The notes under the pieces were generated by a model, which saw nothing but the letters and a program-made list of their open reading frames with translations, did no database searches and had not been told where the DNA came from. This document shows positions 7,851 through 17,111 of a DNA stretch of 64,000 nucleotides, piece by piece. Where the stretch lies: NCBI RefSeq assembly GCF_016125955.1, contig NZ_JADEVE010000300.1, positions 1 through 64,000 of the forward strand, given 5' to 3'. The DNA comes from Acetomicrobium sp. S15 = DSM 107314 (GTDB lineage Bacteria > Synergistota > Synergistia > Synergistales > Thermosynergistaceae). Positions within the stretch are counted from its first letter, which is position 1. Every line of letters begins with the position of its first letter. The translations under genes were made by a program, and so were the position numbers.

Positions 7851-8680
7851 TACTTTCGCACCCCCAGCTCCTCAAAAATTTGAGCCACCGAAAGTTCCGT
7901 AAGCAAACGGCGGTAATCCGACGAGGCCCATACGTCGGATATAAACGACCTGGCAAAGGGTTCGATTAGCTCGGCAAAAGGACCCGCGGCGCTGGCGTCT
8001 TCTTTAAAGCCACCGGTTGAGTCGAGCAAAACGGGGTAACCGAAAGCTCCACTTAACGCGATGCGGATCGCGCCTTTTGCCTTAACTCCAGCTGCAGTTA
8101 CGATGGGATAAGCGATGCGCCCTCCCTTTGTTTTGCGCACAACGCTATAGGGAAGTTCAAGCGCCTCCTTTGGCACCGCCATTTGCACCAGGAGCTCACC
8201 CGGCGCGAGTTTCAGCCTCTTGTCGAATATGGCCCTTAAAGGCACCCAGTGCGTAGATTTTTCTTCCGCAATTAAAGCCTCTCCTTCGCAAAGCAAAAAA
8301 GGGAGGATCGCCTCTCTATAAGGTAAGCGGCCGCAGACGTTTCCGCCGAGCGTCAGGCGGTTTCTTACGGTCCTGTCGGCAATGCCGCGGCAGGTGCGAG
8401 CAAGAAGCGGAAAGACCTTCGAATCGGCGATTTCAGAAAGCACAAGCGCGCTTCCAAATACTGCCCTTTCCCCTTTTATGCCTAAAACCCTGCATTCTGG
8501 TATCGATTTTATGTCTATGAGCGCACCAGGATAAATCTGCCCCTTTCGGCAAAGCGTGACGATTTCCGTCCCCCCGCCGTAGTAAAGGGGCGCCCTTTTG
8601 CTTTCTTTAAGCTCAGCATAGGCCTTTACGGCCTCTTCTATTGTTTCAGCCTTGCAGTAATCGAAGTCGAAAGGAATCAT
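7850..8680 (-). CDS. Molybdenum hydroxylase, FAD-binding subunit
   Basis: A 276-residue medium subunit (CoxM/XdhB type). The FAD pyrophosphate-binding segments are visible: YYGGGTEI near residue 37 and TLGGNVCGRLPY near residue 130. The C-terminal half matches the CO dehydrogenase flavoprotein C-terminal domain. I set the start at the ATG at 8680, whose ATGA overlaps the stop of the large-subunit gene by four bases; the slightly longer frame has no better site. It receives electrons from the iron-sulfur subunit and passes them to an unknown acceptor. Confidence 0.9.
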   Translation of the reverse strand: MIPFDFDYCKAETIEEAVKAYAELKESKRAPLYYGGGTEIVTLCRKGQIYPGALIDIKSIPECRVLGIKGERAVFGSALVLSEIADSKVFPLLARTCRGIADRTVRNRLTLGGNVCGRLPYREAILPFLLCEGEALIAEEKSTHWVPLRAIFDKRLKLAPGELLVQMAVPKEALELPYSVVRKTKGGRIAYPIVTAAGVKAKGAIRIALSGAFGYPVLLDSTGGFKEDASAAGPFAELIEPFARSFISDVWASSDYRRLLTELSVAQIFEELGVRK

Positions 8681-11010
8681 GCTTCTTCCCCCCTCATGAC
8701 GCGCCATGTTCTTTCTGCCGTTACGGGAAGCTTGTTTATGGGTCTTCCTATGGCTCTTGAAACGGCGTTTGCGAGGGCAGCAGGAATCCCTATCACTCCC
8801 TGCTCTCCCATCCCTCTCATGCCGTAAGGGCCGTCTTTTTGTGGCGTTTCTACGAAGTCGATGTAATATTTCGGGTCGCTCCCGATGCGCGGTAGCTTGT
8901 AAGTGCGAAGCGATCCATTTACGACCTGGCCGCGGTCGTTAAAGAAAAAGCCCTCGCTCGTGGCGAAGCCCAAAGCCATTTGTATTGCCCCTGCGAGTTG
9001 GCCTCTTGCGATTGCGGGGTTTATCAGTTTACCTACGTCGAGCACAGAAGCTGCGGATATCACCTCGAAGCTGCCGTCGCGAAGGTCCAATTCGACCTCA
9101 ACGGCTTGGGCGCCGAATGTCCATTCCAAAGCGGGGTGCCCTTGGCCCGTCTCAGGATCGATCTCGGTGAGGCGCCTGGCGATGTAGCGCCCCCTTCCTA
9201 TAACCTGTCCTCCTACGGCGTGCCCGTTTTCGTAAACGTAGCCGAGCGCTACCTTGGACAGCTCAAGGCCAATTTCGGGTTCATCTGGCAAAAACACGCG
9301 CCCTCCCGAAACCTCAAGCTCCTCTGGCAGACAGTGTAAGACCTGGGCGGCAGTTTGTTTCATCTGGTTTATGGCGTCATCGCAGGCCTCGATGACGGCC
9401 TTTCCTACCATGAAAGTGGTCCTGCTCGCCGCGGTGGCCCAGTCGTGAGGGTGCCGCCTGGTGTCGAGTTCCGTTACCACGTGGATTTTATCGAGGCCAA
9501 GCTTCAGCCTTTCGGCGGCGATCTGTGCTATGGCCGTCATAGCGCCGGAACCTATTTCCACGGCGCCAGTAATCACGTTTGCGCTTCCGTCTTCGTTAAA
9601 GGTTACAATAGCCCCTGCATCGGCACTCGTGGGCATGGCCGGCGACTTCCAAAGGCAGGCTATGCCCTTGGCGCGCACCTTTCCGTTGCCTGTTTTTATC
9701 CTGTCCCCTTCGCTCCATTTGATCATTTCGGCGGTTTTGCTTATGCACCTGCGCAAGTCCCCCGTGTTCAAGTCGAGGACGCTCCCTGTAGGTGTCGTAT
9801 CGCCGGCTTTTATGGCGTTTTTGAGGCGAAGCTCCACAGGGTCCATGGCAAGTTTTTCGGCCAGGACGTCGAGCGCTCTTTCTACGGCGGTGGCGAGCTC
9901 TATGTGCCCAAAGCCCCTGTAAGCTGTGGCGAAGGGGTGGTTTGTATAAACACAGAGAGAGTCGCAGCGCACGTTATCGACCTTGTACGGGCCCGTGCAG
10001 GATATGGCCGCGGCCCTGCTGATGTTTACGGCGTAGTCGGCATACCCCCCGCTGTCGAACAAAAACAACAGATCCATGCCGAGTATCTGCCCGTCCTTCG
10101 TTGCAGCTATCTTTATGGTTGCGTCAAGGCCTATATGGCCGGGCGAGGAGGTCATATCCTCCTCGCGGCCGTTGACAAGCTTAACTGGGCGGCCGCCCGC
10201 GCTTTTTGAAAGAAGATATGCCAACCCCTCGAGCTGGATCCCGGCTTTGCCTCCAAAACCGCCGCCCAGATATGGGGCTATCACGGCTATCTTTCCTATG
10301 GGGATGCCGAAACCGATAGCAAGGAGTGACCGCACAACGAAAGGGGCTTGTGTTGAAGATATGATTACGACGGACCCGTCGGGGCGGATTTCGGCTATCG
10401 AGCCGCGTGGTTCCATGGCGCCGTGGTCTCCCGGCGGAAAAGAGACGTCAACCTCCACTACTGTGTCCGCTTCCCTGAAGGCCCGCTCCACATCGCCTTT
10501 TCTGATCTTCGTCCTGTTTGCCACGTTTGTTCCCGGCTCTGGCATTATTGCCGGTATGTGTCGGTAAGAAGCCATGTCCTCGTGAAGGATGGGAGCGTCC
10601 GGCTTTAGGGCGTCCTTGGGCGAAAGCACTGGCCGCATCGGCTCGTATTTAACATCCACCAAAGCGGCTCCCGTCGCGGCCGCGGCTTCGTTTTCTGCCA
10701 CTACGGCGGCTACGGGTTCGTAAAAATGGCGGACGACCCCTCTTGCAAGCGGGGGTTTGTCTCCCAGATAGATGCCCAAGTTCCATGGAAAGTCTTCCCC
10801 TGTTACTACGGCCAAAACGCCGTCTGCATTGCGTGCCTTTGACGTGTCTATCGAAACGATCCTGGCATGAGCGTGAGGGCTCGTGACTAAAGCGGCATGA
10901 AGCAGCCCCGGAAAATAAATGTCATTGACGTAGCGTGCCCTTCCTGTGACTTTCTCCGCGCTTTCTATACGTGCCATTGACTCTCCAACAGAGCGGAGTA
11001 TGTCCTCCAA
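8677..11010 (-). CDS. Molybdenum hydroxylase, large molybdopterin-binding subunit
   Basis: A 777-residue large subunit of the xanthine dehydrogenase/aldehyde oxidase family, which hydroxylates N-heterocycles or aldehydes with water. An N-terminal a/b hammerhead domain (about 15-125) is followed by the molybdenum cofactor domain with GGGFGGK at 249-255, AYRGFG at 363-368 and the catalytic glutamate E736 in GMGEQG. There is no selenocysteine or fused subunit. The AYRGFG loop, as opposed to AYRCSFR, argues against CO dehydrogenase. The substrate is probably a purine, nicotinate-like or other heteroaromatic compound; no neighbour settles this. It is the first gene of a four-gene overlapping operon. 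Confidence 0.93.
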   Translation of the reverse strand: MEDILRSVGESMARIESAEKVTGRARYVNDIYFPGLLHAALVTSPHAHARIVSIDTSKARNADGVLAVVTGEDFPWNLGIYLGDKPPLARGVVRHFYEPVAAVVAENEAAAATGAALVDVKYEPMRPVLSPKDALKPDAPILHEDMASYRHIPAIMPEPGTNVANRTKIRKGDVERAFREADTVVEVDVSFPPGDHGAMEPRGSIAEIRPDGSVVIISSTQAPFVVRSLLAIGFGIPIGKIAVIAPYLGGGFGGKAGIQLEGLAYLLSKSAGGRPVKLVNGREEDMTSSPGHIGLDATIKIAATKDGQILGMDLLFLFDSGGYADYAVNISRAAAISCTGPYKVDNVRCDSLCVYTNHPFATAYRGFGHIELATAVERALDVLAEKLAMDPVELRLKNAIKAGDTTPTGSVLDLNTGDLRRCISKTAEMIKWSEGDRIKTGNGKVRAKGIACLWKSPAMPTSADAGAIVTFNEDGSANVITGAVEIGSGAMTAIAQIAAERLKLGLDKIHVVTELDTRRHPHDWATAASRTTFMVGKAVIEACDDAINQMKQTAAQVLHCLPEELEVSGGRVFLPDEPEIGLELSKVALGYVYENGHAVGGQVIGRGRYIARRLTEIDPETGQGHPALEWTFGAQAVEVELDLRDGSFEVISAASVLDVGKLINPAIARGQLAGAIQMALGFATSEGFFFNDRGQVVNGSLRTYKLPRIGSDPKYYIDFVETPQKDGPYGMRGMGEQGVIGIPAALANAVSRAIGRPINKLPVTAERTWRVMRGEEA

Positions 11011-11058
11011 TGCGCCTTCCCCCTCTTAAACTGAATTTATTTAATTGTATCACTAACC

Positions 11059-11089
11059 TTGGGGTCAGCTCTTTACTTTTTGTGTTTTA
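11059..11089 (+). repeat. Dispersed TTGGGGTCAG repeat, copy 1
   Basis: The segment starts TTGGGGTCAG and continues CTCTTTACTTTTTGTG. It matches 62187-62218 almost base for base, and 62325-62353 is a decayed version. It lies about 50 bases upstream of the minus-strand molybdenum hydroxylase operon. Confidence 0.7.
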
Positions 11090-11174
11090 GGCCCTTCTAC
11101 GCGTTTAGCGGTGGCACTACTCCTCTTGGCGCTTGGGCTCATATGCGCCGAAGGTGACGCCATAAGGGTGTGCC

Positions 11175-13106
11175 TTATCCAATGGTTGCAGGCACATAAA
11201 CCCCGCCACTTAGGTCGGCCATTTTGCGGCAGAGATTTTCTTGGTCTTTGTGGCCGGTTGTCACGTCAATGAAAAACGAGAGCATGCCACGACGTCGCAA
11301 GACATGGCAGAGCTCAAACATCTCCTCGTAAGGATCTTCGGACAGCAAGATGGGCACATTGGGCTTGCCGTCGCTTATGACCACAATGGTTGATATCGCA
11401 TCATGGTACTTAATTCCATACAGGCGCAGCATATCCAAAGCCTTCCGCAGGCCGTCAGGAAGCGGGGTAGAACCGCACACTGGGATCTCCTTCAATCTCT
11501 TGGCAGCAGCGACATAGTTGTTTGTGAAGGGAAGACATACAAAGGCCTCCGCAGGCCTCCCTTGTTTAAACGCTATCAGGCCAACCTTGTCCTTATAAAG
11601 CCTGGCGTCGCATAAGAGATCAAACGCCACGCCCTTTGCTTTTTCGAGCGTGACCCCCACGTGGACTGACCAGCTGTTATCCACCACAAAAGCGATGACG
11701 TAGTGAGAGCGATGTCTCTTTGTTTTCTCCCGCAAATCCTGCAATGTCACCTCAAAAAGGCTTCCATGAACTGCGGTTCGACAAACTGCAGCTCTCAATG
11801 TGGCATCCATAGCTATATTTGAAACATTTCCCTCGAAGAACTTTGGGCGAATATACTTGCCCTTTCCCTCGCCGATAACCTCCATGTCTCTCTTTCCGAG
11901 AGCAGATTGGGCTCTTCGCAAATGCCTCGCCGCCGTACCTTCATTTTCAAGCGACATCTCTTCAATCTCAGGTTGCTCGATAAAGGTCACGGCTGCCCCC
12001 TTCGCGTTTCCCTCCTCCTTAGGCTCTCCGTTAGTAGAAATGGGAACAGGCTCGCCCAATATCTCCTCGAGATGTCGCTGTAGCTCCCTGGTGTCGAGCT
12101 CCACGGGAGTGAAGGGATCATGGGGGAGGCGATGTCCCAAGGCAAGCGTGGCGGCCTCCAACATGTCTGATGCATTCACATAGGTGCGTCCATTGAAAGC
12201 GGCCATAGCTTTGGCGCACTCGAGGATAGTTATGTCAGCCCTGTGACTTTCTACCCCCATCTTGAGGACAAGGCTTGCGACCGCCTCATATAACCGCTCG
12301 GCTACGGATACGCTCGGAAGCAACCTTGTAGCTTGCTCGATGGAGCTTCTTAGGCGATGTTGTTCTCCCTGATACTGGGAAATGAAACGCTTTGGGTTTC
12401 TCAGGAAAGCTTCCCGCCGCTTCATAACTTCTGCGCGGAGTCTTTGGTCTTTAAGCGCTTGGTTTTCTACCTGGAGGCCTATTCTATCGGCTATCTGAGG
12501 GCGCAATTCCCCCTCTTCTGGGTTCATTGTGCCTATAAGGATGAAGCGAGCCGGGTGGCTTATTGAAATTCCCTCTCTTTCGACCACATTTACGCCTAAA
12601 GCAGCTGCGTCGAGCAGTATGTCGGTGATGTGATCGTCGAGGAGGTTTATTTCATCAATATATAAAATACCACGATTTGCCTTGGCTAAAAGACCCGGCT
12701 CCAAGGCTTTGATACCATCCTTGAGTGCCCGAGTTACATCTATGGTGCCTGCCACCCTGTCTTCGGTCGCGTTGAGGGGAAGGTCGACAAAACTGCGAGG
12801 CTTTATCGTAACAGGTAATTTTTCACCCTTCAATACTCTTTCTCTGCATCTGTCACACTGGGCCATTTCATCAGTAGGGTAACAGTTAAAATGACAATCT
12901 GATACGACCTCTATGGGCGGCAAGAGGACAGCCATTCCCCTTGCAGCTGTGGACTTAGCCGTGCCGCTCGTACCCTTTATGAGGACTCCACCTATGTTGG
13001 GGTTTATGGCATTTAGGACCAAGGCCATTTTCATGTGCCTTTGGTCTACAATCGCGGAAAAAGGGAAGAGATAATCATCCATCGTGACATCATCTTCTTC
13101 CATCAT
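11175..13106 (-). CDS. ChlI-ChlD type chelatase ATPase fused to a VWA domain
   Basis: A 643-residue fusion of two subunits of AAA+ metal chelatases. The N-terminal ATPase half resembles BchI/ChlI: Walker A GTSGTAKS at 45-52, Walker [11 protein letters not shown] at 147-156, the arginine-finger region [10 protein letters not shown] and a Cys cluster (C71, C75, C84, C87). After an acidic linker (about 350-400) a VWA domain (468-643) carries an intact MIDAS motif D476-x-S-x-S. Such fusions energise insertion of magnesium, cobalt or nickel into tetrapyrroles with a large ChlH/CobN subunit. No such subunit or tetrapyrrole gene lies here, so its target is open; a MoxR-VWA-like role in metalloenzyme assembly is an alternative. 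Confidence 0.85.
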   Translation of the reverse strand: MMEEDDVTMDDYLFPFSAIVDQRHMKMALVLNAINPNIGGVLIKGTSGTAKSTAARGMAVLLPPIEVVSDCHFNCYPTDEMAQCDRCRERVLKGEKLPVTIKPRSFVDLPLNATEDRVAGTIDVTRALKDGIKALEPGLLAKANRGILYIDEINLLDDHITDILLDAAALGVNVVEREGISISHPARFILIGTMNPEEGELRPQIADRIGLQVENQALKDQRLRAEVMKRREAFLRNPKRFISQYQGEQHRLRSSIEQATRLLPSVSVAERLYEAVASLVLKMGVESHRADITILECAKAMAAFNGRTYVNASDMLEAATLALGHRLPHDPFTPVELDTRELQRHLEEILGEPVPISTNGEPKEEGNAKGAAVTFIEQPEIEEMSLENEGTAARHLRRAQSALGKRDMEVIGEGKGKYIRPKFFEGNVSNIAMDATLRAAVCRTAVHGSLFEVTLQDLREKTKRHRSHYVIAFVVDNSWSVHVGVTLEKAKGVAFDLLCDARLYKDKVGLIAFKQGRPAEAFVCLPFTNNYVAAAKRLKEIPVCGSTPLPDGLRKALDMLRLYGIKYHDAISTIVVISDGKPNVPILLSEDPYEEMFELCHVLRRRGMLSFFIDVTTGHKDQENLCRKMADLSGGVYVPATIG

Positions 13107-13153
13107 GAAAAATAGACTTAAAACATGCTTTGTCCTCAGTTATGCTCTTTTTA

Positions 13154-13188
13154 GACGTAGCGGATACCTCTAAAGTATCCGCTACGTC
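13154..13188 (-). terminator. Stem-loop after the ThDP enzyme gene
   Basis: Perfect 14-base arms (13154-13167 with 13175-13188) with a seven-base loop, between the ThDP enzyme gene and the chelatase gene. The uridine tract on the minus strand is poor, so some read-through into the chelatase gene is possible. Confidence 0.6.
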
Positions 13189-13200
13189 CCCTTTCTCTTT

Positions 13201-14984
13201 TTACGGCTTGCGCACTTTCCGTTTACCAAACGTCGGCTCCGCTGGAGGAATGGGCGGCATCTGCCATGTTGTGGTGATGGGAACAGGTGTGTCACGATTT
13301 ATTATCACATCCAGCACTGTAGGTACGCCCGACTTAATCGCCTCTTCAAAAGCGCTGGCAAAATCCTGGGGCTTTTCTATACGTACGCCACGCCCTCCCA
13401 TGGACTCGGCCATCTTGGCGAAATCCGGGTTCCACAGCTCTCCAGTCTTTGCCTTCTTGAAGCTGGTCCCTATCTCTCTTCCATCTAAGTAAAAACGCTG
13501 CAGGTCTCTGATGCAACCTATAGTGTAATTGTTAAGAATAACCCACACGGCTGGCAAGTCATATTCCACGGCTGTAGCTACAACGTGAGGCATCATAATA
13601 AAACCTCCATCGCTGCAGAGACAGACGCACGGTGACTCAGGTCTCGCGAGTTTTGCTCCAAGCACACCGCACACGCCGAAACCCATAGCTGCGAAGCCGC
13701 CCGCAGAAAGATGGGTCTTCGGTCGAGGTGTATCCCAGTATTGCTCCGCCCATGCTTGATTGTTCCCCACATCGGCCACCAAGATTGTGTCATCCGGTGC
13801 GCATTTGCGCATGTCCAAGAGCACGCGCCTTGGATCAAGGGGAACCTCTTCGTTCTTCTCGTAAGGGGTCACAAAGTTTCGCCATTCCGTTTTATAGCTA
13901 TAGACCTCATCGAGCCATGCTTTGGAGTTGCACTTAACCCCTTTAGCCTTTGCCACCTCAAGCATCTGCCTTATGAAGCACTTAGCATCCGCCACGATAC
14001 CGAGTGCCACTGGGTAGTTACGCCCAATTTCGCTGGGGTCGATATCGACATGGATGAGTTTTGTCGGGGGTATGTTGTAGGCATAGCCAGGAAGCCACGA
14101 TGCTGCATGGAGATCGGCAAAGCGGGCTCCTATTGCCAATATGACATCGGCGTTTCTCGCTGCCTCCGCTGCTGGATAGTGTCCCCAGCAGCCTGCTACG
14201 CCCAGGTAAAGCTCCTCGCTTTCGGACATAACCCCTTTGCCCATCAATGTGCTATATACAGGGATACCCAGATAAGCTGCCAGAGCCTTTAGCTCTTCTG
14301 TAGCACCGGAAACGACCACCCCGCCCCCGGCCAAGATGAGCGGTCTGGGTGACTTGACGAGCATGTCGAGAGCCTTCTCTATGGCCTCTGGGGAGGCTTG
14401 TGTGCGCCAATTAATGGGCATAGACCATTCTTCTGGTTCTGGGATCTCTACGTCTGCCTTCTTTATGTATAAATCATAAGGTATGTCCAAGTGACAAGGC
14501 CCGGGTCTCCCTGTGCGCATTAGCTTAAAAGCTTTTGGAAGATATCTAACCAAGTCTTCAACCTTATGAACCTGCCAAGAATGTTTGACGACGGGCTTCG
14601 CAACAGAAGGAAAATCAGCAGGGAAGTAGCGATATTCCTCCTGAAGGGCGCCTGTATCGAACTGGTCTGTAGTAACCTGCCCTGTAATGGCAAGAAAAGC
14701 TGACGAGTCGTAGAAAGCATTGGCTAAAGCTATCATTAGATTCATAGGACCCGGGCCAGTTGAGGTGTATACGAGAAGTGGAACGCCTGTGAGGCGAAAA
14801 TATGCATCCGCCATAAACCCCGCTGCTTGCTCTATGCGTGGCCAAATGACCTGAATCTTATCCGTCCTGTCGTAAACGCCGTCCAAAAACCTATTGCTCC
14901 ATGTCCCGCATAGCCGAGGATATAAGGGATTTTTTCTTTGATAAGATACTCAACTATAATCTCATTCCCACTATGCTCAGCCAT
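13201..14984 (-). CDS. ThDP-dependent acetolactate-synthase-like enzyme, interrupted by a -1 frameshift
   Basis: Three thiamine-diphosphate enzyme domains are recognisable: an N-terminal PYR domain, a central domain with DIDPSEIGRNYP, and a C-terminal PP domain with the GDG-type ThDP motif in SDGGFIMMPH and NNYTIGC. The reading is broken. The real start is an ATG at 14984 behind GGAGG, and it encodes MAEHSGNEIIVEYLIKEK, then GYAGHGAIGF. At the run of five A (plus strand 14885-14889) one base is missing, and the remaining 561 codons (13201-14886) continue in the other frame with LDGVYDRT. With six T the two parts join into a normal protein of about 594 residues. ThDP specificity (acetolactate synthase, sulfoacetaldehyde or oxo-acid lyase) is not decidable. 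Single-gene unit. Confidence 0.8.
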
Positions 14985-14999
14985 AAAACTCACCTCCGT

Positions 15000-15638
15000 C
15001 TTATCTTTTGAAGTGGTAGCGTTATGCTAACTCTAAAAACCACCTCCTTGCTTTTTGGTTTCAAAGATTTAGTTGCAAAAAACCACTAAGATCTTACAGT
15101 TAACAAGATGTCGGGAAGGCACGCTTTTAAGAAAATTATATGTCTGGGTATAATGTTACGCAAGTCAACAAGCTGCCGCCGTGGTTGAGGGCAGGCAGAG
15201 AAGTTAGCCGAGGTTTGTTCTTTTTAGCTCTGTGGCAAGGAGCGGTGGTCCTATCCAAGGGCGAAAACAAAGGAAAGGTACCGCGGTGTTTGACCACGAG
15301 ATTGGGCTATCTTTGCTTTCGCTGGGGAAAAGTTCACGAAAATGATGCTCGAGGCAGCTATCTGAAGTTGCCCAAGTTTACTTAACTCCACTTAGCGGGA
15401 ATTTCGACATCTTCCCTCCGCTTATTGCCTCTTGAAACTCCTTGCGTATCCTTTGACTTGCTGGTACTTTTCCCTTGGTGGTCTACTCTCTATTGGGTTT
15501 TGCAATAAATCTACTTTACTTAAGGCCACCACTTTTTACAGGAAGTATAAGACGTGACCTCATAGCATTCCTCCTCATCACTATAACCAGATTGAAAGCA
15601 TAGAAACATAGGGATTTTTTCGAACGGATTCATAATTC
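15000..15638. other. Gene-poor stretch with repeat copy A and decayed sequence
   Basis: No convincing gene. It contains repeat copy A (15187-15297), followed by sequence at about 15390-15590 whose minus strand carries short coding-like fragments broken by stops. It looks like remains of a mobile element, but I cannot name the family. The oxoprolinase promoter begins at 15639. Confidence 0.5.
15187..15297 (+). repeat. About 110-bp direct repeat flanking the oxoprolinase island, copy A
   Basis: It matches 20743-20857 in the same orientation. A core of 38 identical bases (15201-15238 equals 20757-20794) is followed by a diverged middle and a shared end (GAAAACAAAG, then CCGCGGTG). A further partial unit start (CCGCCGTGGTTGAG) sits at about 15177-15190. 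Confidence 0.8.
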
Positions 15639-15666
15639 TTGACATTTAATCCATTTTACTTATACT
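15639..15666 (+). promoter_or_regulatory. Promoter of the 5-oxoprolinase operon
   Basis: TTGACA (15639-15644) and TATACT (15661-15666) are 16 bases apart, leaving a leader of about 130 bases before the first gene. The leader holds three direct 9-base repeats CAAAAAGCT at 15759-15785, immediately before the ribosome site. Confidence 0.7.
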
Positions 15667-15758
15667 TATAACACATGCACTTGCGAAAGAAATTGTTATT
15701 TGCTTATACGGCAGTGAGGTTTGTCAGGTATTTACTGAAATAGGTAAACAGGCAGCTT

Positions 15759-15785
15759 CAAAAAGCTCAAAAAGCTCAAAAAGCT
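15759..15785 (+). repeat. Three tandem CAAAAAGCT units in the operon leader
   Basis: Three perfect contiguous 9-base units end 3 bases before the AGGAGGTGG ribosome site. They could be a regulator site or a slippage-prone tract affecting translation. Confidence 0.7.
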
Positions 15786-15802
15786 TATAGGAGGTGGATC
15801 AT

Positions 15803-17035
15803 ATGTCCCAACAGCAGTCACAAATGAACGTCGGCAGTGAGGAGCAAAAAAGTAGGAGAGAGATGTTGAGCGTTTTATTAGGAGCGGCGTTTTTAATGGC
15901 AACGTCTTCTATAGGACCAGGCTTTTTGACGCAGACAGCCGTTTTTACAGCGCGACTAAAGGCTTCTTTTGCCTTTGCGATTTTGCTTTCAATTATTATA
16001 AGTTTGATCGTTCAGTTAAATGTTTGGCGGATACTGGCCGTTTCTAAGATGCACGCTCAAGACGTAGCTAACAAAGTATTTCCAGGGCTTGGGTATTTCA
16101 TCGCCTTTTTGGTTGCCCTGGGCGGATTAGTGTTCAATATAGGCAATGTCGCAGGTGCCGCTATGGGGCTAAGGGTGGTTGTAGGAATACCCATTGTATG
16201 GGCGGCAATTATTAGTGCATGCATCGGGATAATGCTATTCCTTTATAAAGAAATGGGGCGAGCCATGGATCAATTTACCAAGATATTAGGTTTTATCATG
16301 ATAGCGCTGGTCATATATACTGTATTTGTCACCAAACCTCCCGTTGGGATCGCCATAAAAGAGGCTTTCATGCCTTCTCAAATCGACTGGATGGTCATTA
16401 TTACACTGATCGGTGGCACAGTCGGAGGTTATATTACCTTCTCCGGCGCACATAGACTATTAGACGCAGGGATTTACGGCGTTGAACGTGTTGGAGACGC
16501 GACCCGTGGGGCAACCAATGGGGTCTTAATAACAGCGGTCATGCGCATACTCCTTTTCTTAGCGATACTTGGGGTTGTCTGGGCAGGTCATACTTTAGAT
16601 CCATCCAATCCTCCTGCTTCTGCATTTAGACTCGGCGCAGGAGAAATTGGCTACAGGATATTCGGCGTCATATTATGGGCAGCCGGGATAACATCTGTCG
16701 TAGGTGCCTCTTTCACGTCCATATCTTTCTTGCAGACTTTGTTTAAGAGTATCCAGAAAAATAACCGCTGGTGGATCATCGGGTTCATTGTAATATCCAC
16801 TGCCATTTTAATAACGGTGGGGCAGCCAGTTACTCTGTTGATCTTTGCTGGTTCAGTTAATGGGCTGATCCTGCCCCTGGCACTTTTGTCCATTTTGTTA
16901 GCCGCACATAAAAAAGAAGTTGTCGGAGACTACAAACACCCCATTTGGCTCACGATAATCGGTTATGTTGTGGTAGCCATAACTTTATGGATGGGAATCG
17001 TCTCACTTGGGAAAATATTTACTATGTTTAAATAG
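15803..17035 (+). CDS. Nramp-family transporter of the oxoprolinase cluster (YcsG-like)
   Basis: A 410-residue protein with about 11 membrane helices and the Nramp/LeuT-type fold, equivalent to Bacillus subtilis YcsG, which sits in the same gene neighbourhood. Classical Nramp metal transporters have DPGN in helix 1 and MPH in helix 6. Here helix 1 reads SIGPGFLTQ (36-44) and helix 6 reads TFSGAH (212-217), so the usual metal ligands are not conserved. That suggests a non-metal substrate, plausibly 5-oxoproline or a related amino acid. I chose the ATG at 15803 over the in-frame GTG at 15794 because the GTG lies inside the AGGAGGTGG ribosome site. It is the first gene of a five-gene operon. Confidence 0.88.
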   Translation: MSQQQSQMNVGSEEQKSRREMLSVLLGAAFLMATSSIGPGFLTQTAVFTARLKASFAFAILLSIIISLIVQLNVWRILAVSKMHAQDVANKVFPGLGYFIAFLVALGGLVFNIGNVAGAAMGLRVVVGIPIVWAAIISACIGIMLFLYKEMGRAMDQFTKILGFIMIALVIYTVFVTKPPVGIAIKEAFMPSQIDWMVIITLIGGTVGGYITFSGAHRLLDAGIYGVERVGDATRGATNGVLITAVMRILLFLAILGVVWAGHTLDPSNPPASAFRLGAGEIGYRIFGVILWAAGITSVVGASFTSISFLQTLFKSIQKNNRWWIIGFIVISTAILITVGQPVTLLIFAGSVNGLILPLALLSILLAAHKKEVVGDYKHPIWLTIIGYVVVAITLWMGIVSLGKIFTMFK

Positions 17036-17111
17036 ATTTTCAGGGCAAAGAGCTTAAAACGAATTGAGAGTTCTTTGCCCTCATTTTTAGTAAAGCGAGA
17101 GGTGTATTTAA

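Noticed and set aside
9355-10209. Long open frame opposite the molybdenum hydroxylase large subunit
   Set aside because: It is a shadow of a strongly supported gene in GC-rich codons and shows no family motifs.
15140-15385. 81-codon frame covering repeat copy A
   Set aside because: Copy B in the same frame is interrupted and diverges at once after the shared core, so the similarity is at DNA level and coding is not supported.
15759-15785. Possible CRISPR-like array
   Set aside because: The three units are contiguous 9-mers with no spacers; no cas genes occur anywhere in the window.
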